Part shown: piece by piece, positions 1 through 5,559 of the stretch | Position numbering within the stretch: the stretch's first letter is position 1 | How the letters are laid out: every line of letters starts with the position of its first letter | Source of the DNA: an uncultured Myxococcales bacterium | GTDB taxonomy: Bacteria > Myxococcota_A > UBA9042 | NCBI GenBank assembly: GCA_937915965.1 | Contig: CALGHC010000817.1 | Coordinates: 1 to 5,559 of the forward strand | Direction: 5' to 3' | Length of the DNA: 5,559 nt | Translations under genes and position numbers: made by a program | Notes under the pieces: generated by a model | What the model saw: only the letters and a program-made list of their open reading frames with translations | Told to the model about the DNA's origin: nothing | Database searches by the model: none

Positions 1-1022
1 GCTCCGCGGGGGTCGGCCGAGGTGGGCGTCACCGACGCTCCTAGCGCCAACGCGGGCTCCGTCCAGGAGCGCAGCGTTGCACCGCTTGGGTCGCGCTCCT
101 GCCAGGTGCCGGCGCGGCGGCCACCGCGAAAGACACCGCTGACGCTGTGACGGGTCACCGGGTCGTCGCGCCGCCACGGGCCTTCGAGAACACCGGCGCG
201 CCAAGTCTCGTCGCGCAGTCGGCTGCCGTCGCCGAGGCGGTGCTGCCACACACCCTCGCGACGGTCGTCGACGTAGTCTCCTTGGGCTCGAACGCCACCG
301 CCTTCGTAGAAGAACCGCCAGGGACCGACGCGCCGTCCCGCCTTCCATGCGCCTTCGCTGGCGAGCTGGCCATCGGCGTGGTGAGTCTGCTCAAGCCCGT
401 CAAGGCGACCGTCGAGCCAATGCTGTAGCGAGGCAAGCTGGCCATTGGGGTGCCAACGCTGCAAGACACCGTCTGGTCGGTTGCGCCGCCAGGTGCCCTG
501 AAAGCGCAGCCGGCCGTCGGCGTGCCAGCCGCGCCAGGGGCCAGCGCGCGCGCCGGCCTTGTATTGCCCCTCGACGACCTTTCGCTCGTCACCAAGCCAA
601 GACACAAAGAGGCCATCGCGCCGACCCCGGCGCCAGTGCTCAAGATGGCGACCGCCCGCGAATATCCGGGTCGTCCAGGCGCCGTCCTTCTCGCCGTTGG
701 CGTAGGCGCCTTCGTCTGAGCTGTTGCGGAACCAGAACTTCCAGGGACCGTGGCGTTTGCCGTTGCGATACGAGCCTTTCCCCCGGAGTTTGCCGTCGCG
801 GCCACGGGCGATCAGGGGGCCATGGCGGAGCCATCGACCGTCACCGCCTCGCTTGCGACACAGCACGACACGAGCGCCCTTCTCGACGACGCGAGCGCGG
901 CGGGTTCCCTTGGGGCAGCGCAGCGCGTGGGCATCGGCGGCGGGAACGAGCACGCCAAGGACCGCGCCGACGACGAGGAGCTTGGCGACCCCCAGACGAA
1001 GCGACCGAGATTGGTGGAGCAT
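1..1022 (-). CDS. Secreted MORN/YwqK-type tandem repeat protein (3' end outside window)
   Basis: The frame is open from an ATG at 1022-1020 to the left edge: 340 codons plus two bases, with no stop seen, so the C-terminus is missing. Residues 1-33 form a Sec signal peptide: a basic start (R6, R9, K14), hydrophobic core LLVVGAVLGVLVPA, and an AHA cleavage site after residue 33. The mature protein opens with C36-P-K-G-T and a second cysteine, C55, then RHGP. A CPxGT, Cys, HGP layout is familiar from myxobacterial proteins annotated as MORN-variant or YwqK-family antitoxin; this comes from memory, not a search. From about residue 84, Gly-aromatic repeats follow (GPW, GAW, GVW, GTW; DG-Q-L between). 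Such repeats form beta-hairpin arrays and usually bind partners; no catalytic motif is visible. The 'antitoxin' label in databases says little about function here. An in-frame GTG at 1028 is an alternative start; neither start has a clear Shine-Dalgarno sequence. It is divergent from the VIT/VWA gene. Confidence 0.88.
   Translation of the reverse strand, partial: MLHQSRSLRLGVAKLLVVGAVLGVLVPAADAHALRCPKGTRRARVVEKGARVVLCRKRGGDGRWLRHGPLIARGRDGKLRGKGSYRNGKRHGPWKFWFRNSSDEGAYANGEKDGAWTTRIFAGGRHLEHWRRGRRDGLFVSWLGDERKVVEGQYKAGARAGPWRGWHADGRLRFQGTWRRNRPDGVLQRWHPNGQLASLQHWLDGRLDGLEQTHHADGQLASEGAWKAGRRVGPWRFFYEGGGVRAQGDYVDDRREGVWQHRLGDGSRLRDETWRAGVLEGPWRRDDPVTRHSVSGVFRGGRRAGTWQERDPSGATLRSWTEPALALGASVTPTSADPRG
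63..773 (-). repeat. Protein-level tandem 24-residue MORN-like repeats (about 10 units)
   Basis: Within the minus-strand gene, the marker glycine of each repeat falls at residues 92, 114, 137, 161, 185, 209, 233, 257, 281 and 305. The last seven spacings are exactly 24 residues (72 bases). A unit reads roughly G-x-W, about five residues, aromatic or His, x, x-G-x-L-x-x, x-G-x-W, then a basic turn. Most units have diverged in DNA, but the copies near 361-380 and 433-452 still share the AGCTGGCCAT core at a 72-base offset, consistent with origin by unit duplication. Confidence 0.8.
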
Positions 1023-1034
1023 GATCACTGTTTG

Positions 1035-1040
1035 GCTATA
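1035..1040 (-). promoter_or_regulatory. Possible -10-like element for the repeat-protein gene
   Basis: On the minus strand TATAGC lies 12 bases before the ATG at 1022 and 6 bases before the in-frame GTG at 1028. A transcript starting about seven bases after it would begin near the GTG and be almost leaderless, which would fit the missing Shine-Dalgarno sequence. There is no good -35 match; that position falls within the octamer repeats. This is a weak call from a six-base match. Confidence 0.2.
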
Positions 1041-1042
1041 GC

Positions 1043-1085
1043 GGGGAGCGGGGCAAGAGGGCAAGAGGGCAAGAGGGCAAGAGGG
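1043..1085 (+). other. G-quadruplex-type motif (six G tracts)
   Basis: G tracts occur on the plus strand at 1043-1046, 1050-1053, 1059-1061, 1067-1069, 1075-1077 and 1083-1085. The loops are AGC and then CAAGA, so all are 3-5 bases. This meets the usual G3+N1-7 pattern with two tracts to spare. It overlaps the octamer array and lies between two divergent genes. Formation in vivo is not shown by sequence. Confidence 0.55.
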
Positions 1086-1090
1086 CAAGA
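1051..1090 (+). repeat. Five perfect tandem copies of octamer GGGCAAGA
   Basis: Units lie at 1051-1058, 1059-1066, 1067-1074, 1075-1082 and 1083-1090 with no mismatch. The bases just before (1043-1050, GGGGAGCG) look like a degenerate copy, and a lone GGGCAAG recurs at 1121-1127. The array is outside coding sequence, 29 bases upstream of the minus-strand ATG and 94 bases upstream of the plus-strand ATG. Perfect identity suggests recent slippage expansion. Confidence 0.95.
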
Positions 1091-1119
1091 CATGAGACGC
1101 CGCGTCGGCAGAGACCGGA

Positions 1120-1148
1120 TGGGCAAGTCGCACGTCACACAGTATCTT
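1120..1148 (+). promoter_or_regulatory. Possible sigma-70-like promoter for the VIT/VWA gene
   Basis: TGGGCA (1120-1125) and TATCTT (1143-1148) are separated by 17 bases; each matches its consensus at four of six positions. The implied transcript start, near 1155, would leave a leader of roughly 30 bases. In DNA this GC-rich, such a match has some weight, but two partial hexamers are not strong evidence. Confidence 0.28.
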
Positions 1149-1173
1149 AGCGAAGCTGTCTCCCGTCCCCCGC

Positions 1174-1179
1174 GAGGTG
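1174..1179 (+). promoter_or_regulatory. Ribosome binding site of the VIT/VWA gene
   Basis: GAGGTG lies four bases before the ATG at 1184. It supports that start, which also gives a complete signal peptide. Confidence 0.6.
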
Positions 1180-1183
1180 CCCG

Positions 1184-4100
1184 ATGTCCCTTCCCCGCCC
1201 GGCTCTCCTGATCTCAAGTTGTTTAATCTCTGCTGTTTTCGCGATCGTACCCAGCTGCAGCAAACCGACGACAACGACGGCAACATCGACGGCGGCGACG
1301 GCCGCGACGGCCGCGACGTCGACAACGCCGGAGGGAGTCGCACTCCCGGCGGCGACCACGGCGACTGGGCGGGCGCGCGTCGGCCAGGTCCCGATCGTCG
1401 CGGCGCCCAAGGCGCTGTCGAACCAGGACCGCTTTGCGACCGGCAAGCCGCTGGCGATCGCTCGTCGGGCCGATTCCGAGGCGCCGATCGCCTTGACGGG
1501 CTCGGACGGCAGTGGCCTGGAGCTGCGTGAGCTGCGTGCGCGCGCCGTGATCGACGGCCCCCTGGCGTTCACGGAGCTGCACCTGACCTTCCACAACCCC
1601 GAGCCACGCCGGCGCGAAGGGCGGTTCTCGATCACCCTGCCCGGCAACGCGGCGATCAGCCGCTTCGCGATGCGCGGCGCCGAGCGGTGGATGGAGGGTG
1701 AGGTCGTCGAGAAGCAGCGAGCCCGTCGCATCTACGAGGACTTCCTGCACCGCCGTCAGGACCCGGCGATCCTCGAGCAGGACGCTGGCAACACCTTCCG
1801 CGCGCGCGTCTTCCCGATCGAAGCCAACGCCGACAAGGAGCTGATCATCTCGTGGAGCCAGGAGCTGCTCGACGAGCGCGCCGCCTACGCGCTACCGCTC
1901 TCCGGCCTGCCGAAACTCGGCGAGCTGTCGATTCGTGCGTTCGTCCAAGACAGTGACGGCGGCGCGGCGCCGACCTCGCTGGGTGGTTCCGTCGGGATGG
2001 TGCGGTTGGTTCAGCTCGACCGACGGGATTTCCAGCCACCGGCGGATTTCGAGATCTACCCGAGCTTCCTCAAGAGCCGCCGCGACGCGCTGCGCAGCGG
2101 CAACATCGCGATGGCGCGGCTGCGGGTGGACAGCGCCGAAGCCGAGGAAGGCTTCGGCCGATTGGTCGTACTCTTCGACACCTCGGCCAGTCAGGCACCG
2201 GCGTTCGCGCAGCGGCTCGAATGGCTGGCGAGGCTGGTCGCGTTCGCGGGCGAGCGGGGCGCCGGGGAGGTCCACGTCGTCGCGTTCGATCAGGACGTCG
2301 AGACGGTGTTCAGCGGCCGGCCGGGAGATTTCGGCGAGGCCGGTCTCGCCAGGCTGCGCGCGCGCAAGGCGTTGGGTGCCTCGGACCTCGGTCGGGCGAT
2401 AGCGGCGGCCGGCGAGGTGCTCGGCAAGAACACAGGGCCGGCGCGGGTTGTGCTCTTTGGCAACGGGGTCGCCACAACCGGTGATCAGTCCGTCGACGCC
2501 CTGCGAACGCGCGTGGCCGCGCTGGCAAGCCTGGGCGTCGGTCGATTCGACGCAGTGACCACGACGACCGCGCGTGACGAGGCCATCCTCGCCGGACTGA
2601 CCACGGCGGCGCTGGCCAGCGGCGGCATCTGGATGCACCTGCGCGACGACGCCGATCTGGCTCGGCTCGCCGTTCGCACCTTCGCGCCGATCGAGGTTTC
2701 AGTGGCCGGTGCCAAGTGGGTCTGGCCCAAGCGGGTCGAGGGCCTGCAGGCAGGCCAACCGCTGCTCGTCTACGCCGATCTGGCCGAAGGGGCGCCGTTC
2801 TCGGTCAAACTCTCGGGCGGGGTCGACCGCACCCTGACGGCAGAGGCGTCTGAGGCTTCGCGGCCGCTGTTGCATCGGGCCTGGGTCGCCGCGCGCATCC
2901 GCCTTCTCGAACAACAGAGCAGCGAGGGCGATCCAGACCTCGCCGCGGCATACCGCCAACAAGCGATCAAGCTCTCTACCGAGCACCGGGTGTTGTCGCC
3001 GTGGACCGCGCTGCTGGTACTGGAGACCGAACAGGACTACGTGCGTTATGGCCTCGACCGCAAGGCCCTGGGCGACATCCTGACGATTGGCGCCGAGGGC
3101 GTCGTCGTTCAGGAGAAACGGCCCGAACCCTTCGCGGCGATAGCGGCCGTCCGACCGGATCCGGCGACGGCGCGACCCGGCGCTGATCCGACCAAAGGGC
3201 GCGGCGCGGCCGGCGGCGCGGATCAGGCACAGGCGCAGCCGAAGTCCGTCACACGGCGGCCAAGTGCCGAGCAAGGAGGCGCTGCCACCCACGAGGTGGC
3301 CGTTGAAGAGAATGTGGCCGTTGAAGAGAACAAAGAGGCGCCCGAGCCCGAGCTCGAGGCGCGCGATGAAAGCGACCGGGCGCAGAAGACCGCCGAGCCC
3401 GAGGAGCGGTCCAGGAACGCACGGGAGGTGGTGGCGAAGCGCTCCATCGCGGGCGCCTTCCAAGGCGACACGAACACGCGGTTGTTCGCCGAGGGCGGAG
3501 ACGCCGCTCCCGAACCGGACGACGACGGGCGGTTCATGGCGGCGGCGCCGGGCGTATTCGGCGAGGCCGAGACGGAGGACGAGGAGGCCACGGCTGGCGG
3601 GTTGGCGTTTGGCGGTTCGGGATCCGGCGGCGGAGGAGGCGCGGTGGAGAGCGTCAGGAGCGGACGCGCAGCCGGTTTCGGTCGCAGGCGCGACGGAGCG
3701 CGACCCTCGGCGATCGAGATGCCCTCGAGGAGAAGCCGACGGATGGCGACAGCGGCGCGGCAGGGCGACAAGGGCGAGCTCGACGAGATCGTCGCGGGGC
3801 TCAAGACCAACCCCGCGGTCACCAAACGTCTCGCTGGCATCGTGGTCGGCCTCGATCGCAAGCGCGCCCGCGCCGCGACGGCCGCCGCCTGGGCGTGGCG
3901 CGACGAGTCGCCGACCGACGTGATGGCCTTGTACGCCCTCTACCGGGCGGCGGCCGCGGGCGGCGACGACCAGACCGCAGCGCGCGCGGCCGGATCGCTG
4001 CTCGACCTGTACCCGTCGCGCGCTGATCTGCGCCGCTTCGCTGGCAACCTGCTCGACCGCATCGGCGAGGCAGGGCGCGTGCTCGCCATAGACACCTACA

Positions 4101-4735
4101 CGGTCGCGATGGATCAGCGACCCGACCATCCGTCCGTCTACCACGCGCTCGCGATGAACCTGGCGATGGCCGGGCGTCACCTCGAAGCCCTCGACGTGCT
4201 CGCCAAGGGCCTCGTGGCGAGCAACCGCCAGGGCAACTTCGAGGGCGTCGACCGCATCCTGCGCGACGACATGGCGATCCTCGCCGCAGCGTTTGTCCGC
4301 GCCCAGCCCGACAAGCGCGCACAGGTCGAAGAGCGACTCGCGGCGCATCGAATCTCGCTATCGGACAAGCCCAGCTTGCGTTTCATCCTCAGCTGGGAGA
4401 CCGACGCCAACGACGTCGATTTTCACATCTTCGACAAGGGCTACGACCACGCCAGCTACTCCGACCGCAGCCTCGGCAGCGGCGGCGAGCTGTACGCGGA
4501 CATCACCACCGGCTACGGCCCGGAGTGCTTCGCGATCGAGTCACCGCGGGCGTATCCGTATCGGCTTTTTGCCCACTACTACAGCCGCGGACCGATGGGC
4601 TGGGGGATGGGGCGGGTGCAGATCGTTCGCCACGACGGCAAGGGCCAAATCGGCGTGGAGGATCGGGTGTTCGTGATCCAAAACGACCACGCTTGGGTGG
4701 ATCTCGGCGCGGTGACAGCAGCGACGGCGCGATAG
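1184..4735 (+). CDS. VIT-VWA domain lipoprotein with TPR-like region and DUF2135/YfaP-like C-terminus
   Basis: 1183 residues, stop TAG. Residues 1-24 form a signal peptide ending VPS-C25-S26, a lipobox with an unusual Pro at -2; Ser at +2 would suit outer-membrane sorting. A Thr/Ala spacer (27-48) follows. Residues about 110-232 are a VIT domain: LTFHNPE, FSITLPG, EGEVVEKQRARRIYE, NTFRARVFPIE. Residues about 326-500 are a VWA domain with D332-T-S-A-S, but G-N427-G replaces the usual D-G. SPWTALLVLE (605-614) resembles the conserved post-VWA segment of VIT/VWA proteins. Residues 640-860 are a charged, then Gly- and Arg-rich linker, probably disordered. Residues 860-1055 are helical; 979-1010 read as a TPR (YHALAMNLAMAGRHLEALDV). 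Residues 1064-1176 resemble DUF2135/YfaP: LSWETDANDVDFHIFD and ADITTGYGPE. VIT/VWA proteins generally mediate adhesion or complex assembly, so an envelope scaffold or binding role is likely (inference). Its start faces the divergent repeat-protein gene. Domain calls are from motif reading. Confidence 0.95.
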   Translation: MSLPRPALLISSCLISAVFAIVPSCSKPTTTTATSTAATAATAATSTTPEGVALPAATTATGRARVGQVPIVAAPKALSNQDRFATGKPLAIARRADSEAPIALTGSDGSGLELRELRARAVIDGPLAFTELHLTFHNPEPRRREGRFSITLPGNAAISRFAMRGAERWMEGEVVEKQRARRIYEDFLHRRQDPAILEQDAGNTFRARVFPIEANADKELIISWSQELLDERAAYALPLSGLPKLGELSIRAFVQDSDGGAAPTSLGGSVGMVRLVQLDRRDFQPPADFEIYPSFLKSRRDALRSGNIAMARLRVDSAEAEEGFGRLVVLFDTSASQAPAFAQRLEWLARLVAFAGERGAGEVHVVAFDQDVETVFSGRPGDFGEAGLARLRARKALGASDLGRAIAAAGEVLGKNTGPARVVLFGNGVATTGDQSVDALRTRVAALASLGVGRFDAVTTTTARDEAILAGLTTAALASGGIWMHLRDDADLARLAVRTFAPIEVSVAGAKWVWPKRVEGLQAGQPLLVYADLAEGAPFSVKLSGGVDRTLTAEASEASRPLLHRAWVAARIRLLEQQSSEGDPDLAAAYRQQAIKLSTEHRVLSPWTALLVLETEQDYVRYGLDRKALGDILTIGAEGVVVQEKRPEPFAAIAAVRPDPATARPGADPTKGRGAAGGADQAQAQPKSVTRRPSAEQGGAATHEVAVEENVAVEENKEAPEPELEARDESDRAQKTAEPEERSRNAREVVAKRSIAGAFQGDTNTRLFAEGGDAAPEPDDDGRFMAAAPGVFGEAETEDEEATAGGLAFGGSGSGGGGGAVESVRSGRAAGFGRRRDGARPSAIEMPSRRSRRMATAARQGDKGELDEIVAGLKTNPAVTKRLAGIVVGLDRKRARAATAAAWAWRDESPTDVMALYALYRAAAAGGDDQTAARAAGSLLDLYPSRADLRRFAGNLLDRIGEAGRVLAIDTYTVAMDQRPDHPSVYHALAMNLAMAGRHLEALDVLAKGLVASNRQGNFEGVDRILRDDMAILAAAFVRAQPDKRAQVEERLAAHRISLSDKPSLRFILSWETDANDVDFHIFDKGYDHASYSDRSLGSGGELYADITTGYGPECFAIESPRAYPYRLFAHYYSRGPMGWGMGRVQIVRHDGKGQIGVEDRVFVIQNDHAWVDLGAVTAATAR
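1262..1327 (+). repeat. Low-complexity ACG/GCG triplet tract coding a Thr/Ala spacer
   Basis: Residues 27-48 of the lipoprotein are almost only Thr and Ala, written mainly with ACG, ACA and GCG/GCC codons, including two GCGACGGCC copies in succession. It follows the presumed lipidated Cys25 and probably serves as a flexible tether between the membrane anchor and the folded domains. Confidence 0.6.
3296..3331 (+). repeat. In-frame 18-base tandem duplication (VAVEEN x2)
   Basis: Units 3296-3313 and 3314-3331 differ only in the last base (AAT or AAC for Asn). They encode VAVEEN twice (residues 705-716) within the acidic linker of the VIT/VWA lipoprotein. The near identity points to a recent duplication in a region that tolerates length change. 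Confidence 0.9.
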
Positions 4736-4771
4736 ACCACGACAACGCGCGGCGATGCAGACTGCCGCCGA
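4736..4771. other. Convergent intergenic gap, no convincing terminator
   Basis: The 36 bases lie between the stop TAG (4733-4735, plus) and the stop TGA (4774-4772, minus). GGCGCG/CGCGC-type arms around the gap could pair (4727-4731 with 4746-4750), but the stem is five pairs with a 14-base loop and no T run on either strand. Confidence 0.5.
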
Positions 4772-5559
4772 TCAGCGCGCCAAGCCGACGGCGACGGCGT
4801 GGGTCTCTGGCTCCGGACGCGCGCCACGCAGCGCGGCGGCCCCAGTGACCCGCTTCATGCAGGTCGCGAATCCGCGATGACGAACCGAGACGGGCAGGTC
4901 GACGCCCTCGACCTGACCGTCCTTGCCCACGGTCACCTGCATCTCGAAATCCCGCCGGGCGGTGGCGCCCTTGAGGTGCTGGCGGGCGCATTTGCGCACG
5001 TCGGGCAAGACGGTCTCGCGCCACGCCGCGAGCTCAGCCGGCGTCAGCGGCGCGCCGGCCAGGGGCTCGTCACCGAGTTGGGCGATCGTCTCCTTGACGG
5101 TGGCGACCGCGGCGCCCGCGCGCGTGCCAAGGTCGCCGACCAGGCCGCGATTGGCGGCCTGCTGCCAGACCCACCATGCCGCGCTCAGGACCAGGGCGAG
5201 CACGACCGTGCGGCGTATGGCGCGTACGATGATCCACTTGCGTCCCGCTCGAATGGCTGAATCGATCAAGCGATTTGCGGCGGCGTGAACGGGCACGACG
5301 TTGCCGGCCTGGCCGGTCTCGATGGCCGCCCCTGCAGGCGCCACCACGCCAGCCGCGGTGGCCAGATCGCTGCCGTCCGGCGCGGCGGCCAGGCTGCTGC
5401 TGTCCGGCGCGGCGGCCGCCGCTGGGGCGTGACCGACCGTCGTCGCCTGCGCCGAAGGCTCGGAAGCCGGTTCGACCGCTGCCGCATCGACCGCCTCAAC
5501 GGCAGCGGCGGCCTTGCGACGCGCGGCGGCAATTGGCACGGCCCGGGTCTCGGCGTCAG
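4772..5559 (-). CDS. Single-pass membrane protein with AgmX/PglI-like two-cysteine tail (5' end outside window)
   Basis: The frame is open through the right edge. A GTG at 5539-5537 gives 255 residues but has no Shine-Dalgarno sequence, and upstream codons (DAETRA) remain open, so the true start is probably outside the window. Numbering from that GTG: residues 1-90 are Ala/Pro-rich and low in complexity; 91-110 are basic (RKWIIVRAIRR); 109-126 form a transmembrane segment (TVVLALVLSAAWWVW). The basic residues before the segment suggest a cytoplasmic N-terminus and periplasmic C-terminus. Residues 175-255 form a compact domain: DVRKC184, a strand FEMQVTVGKDGQVEGV, then FATC227M, and a P-x-P before the end. 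Two Cys flanking a G-K-D-G-x-V strand pair resemble the AgmX/PglI C-terminal tail of myxobacterial envelope proteins; a TonB-like fold is an alternative. The missing N-terminus could hold another domain. It is convergent to the lipoprotein gene, so co-transcription is excluded. Confidence 0.82.
   Translation of the reverse strand, partial: DAETRAVPIAAARRKAAAAVEAVDAAAVEPASEPSAQATTVGHAPAAAAAPDSSSLAAAPDGSDLATAAGVVAPAGAAIETGQAGNVVPVHAAANRLIDSAIRAGRKWIIVRAIRRTVVLALVLSAAWWVWQQAANRGLVGDLGTRAGAAVATVKETIAQLGDEPLAGAPLTPAELAAWRETVLPDVRKCARQHLKGATARRDFEMQVTVGKDGQVEGVDLPVSVRHRGFATCMKRVTGAAALRGARPEPETHAVAVGLAR
5363..5416 (-). repeat. In-frame 27-base duplication in the Ala-rich region (AAAPDxSxL x2)
   Basis: AAAPDSSSL is followed directly by AAAPDGSDL (residues 42-59, numbered from the GTG at 5539). 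The DNA shares an identical 16-base core at 5375-5390 and 5402-5417, offset by 27 bases. It lies in the presumed cytoplasmic, disordered N-terminal part. Confidence 0.8.

Noticed and set aside
155..805. A 216-codon minus-strand open frame in the first gene region
   Set aside because: It is out of frame with the repeat protein on the same strand. The other frame has a signal peptide and a regular 24-residue repeat, while this one is low-complexity Ala/Thr/Ser.
347..1024. A 225-codon plus-strand open frame across the first gene
   Set aside because: Its translation is dominated by Arg, Ala and Gly with no motif, typical of an antisense shadow.
1022..1027. TGATCA palindrome at the start codon of the repeat-protein gene as an operator
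   Set aside because: A six-base palindrome is too short to support a binding site and there is no second copy nearby.
1051..1090. CRISPR-like array
   Set aside because: Units are eight bases and directly adjacent, without spacers.
1892..2638. A 248-codon minus-strand open frame inside the lipoprotein gene
   Set aside because: Antisense shadow over the VWA-coding region, with no domain or ribosome binding site that I can see.
2699..4348. A 549-codon open frame on the minus strand opposite the lipoprotein gene
   Set aside because: It lies wholly antisense to a gene with clear domains; long antisense frames are expected in such GC-rich coding DNA. Its translation shows no recognisable motif and is rich in Arg, Gly and Ala.
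4726..4771. Possible hairpin terminator between the convergent genes
   Set aside because: Short stems with long loops and no T run; ordinary GC-rich self-complementarity explains them.

Overview
This is a very GC-rich window (strong G/C at third codon positions, long antisense shadow frames) from what is most likely a member of the Myxococcota. The assignment rests on protein style, not on a marker gene: a lipoprotein combining VIT and VWA domains with a Gly/Arg-rich linker, a secreted MORN/YwqK-type repeat protein with an N-terminal CPxGT motif, and a one-pass membrane protein with a two-cysteine AgmX/PglI-like tail. No tRNA, rRNA, CRISPR array, insertion sequence or phage gene is visible.

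Layout. (1) Positions 1-1022, minus strand: the first 340 codons of a secreted repeat protein whose 3' end lies beyond the left edge. It is built from tandem 24-residue Gly-aromatic repeats in near-perfect register. (2) Positions 1023-1183: a 161-base divergent intergenic region holding five perfect tandem copies of an octamer, a G-quadruplex-type run of G tracts, and only weak promoter-like sequences. (3) Positions 1184-4735, plus strand: one large gene (1183 aa) for a probable lipoprotein, with VIT domain, VWA domain with a partly altered metal site, long charged/Gly-rich linker, TPR-like helical region and a C-terminal DUF2135/YfaP-like domain. (4) Positions 4736-4771: a 36-base convergent gap without a convincing terminator. 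(5) Positions 4772-5559, minus strand: the 3' part of a gene for an Ala-rich, single-pass membrane protein with a soluble C-terminal domain containing two cysteines; its 5' end lies beyond the right edge.

All three genes encode predicted exported or envelope-anchored proteins. The first two are divergently transcribed and could share control through the octamer region. The third is convergent and need not be functionally linked. No enzymatic active site is recognisable; the repeats, VWA, TPR and DUF2135 modules suggest binding or scaffold roles at the cell envelope. That reading is inference. The most unusual items are the domain composition of the large lipoprotein, its modified metal site, the exact 24-residue register of the repeat protein, and the octamer/G-tract array between the two divergent genes.
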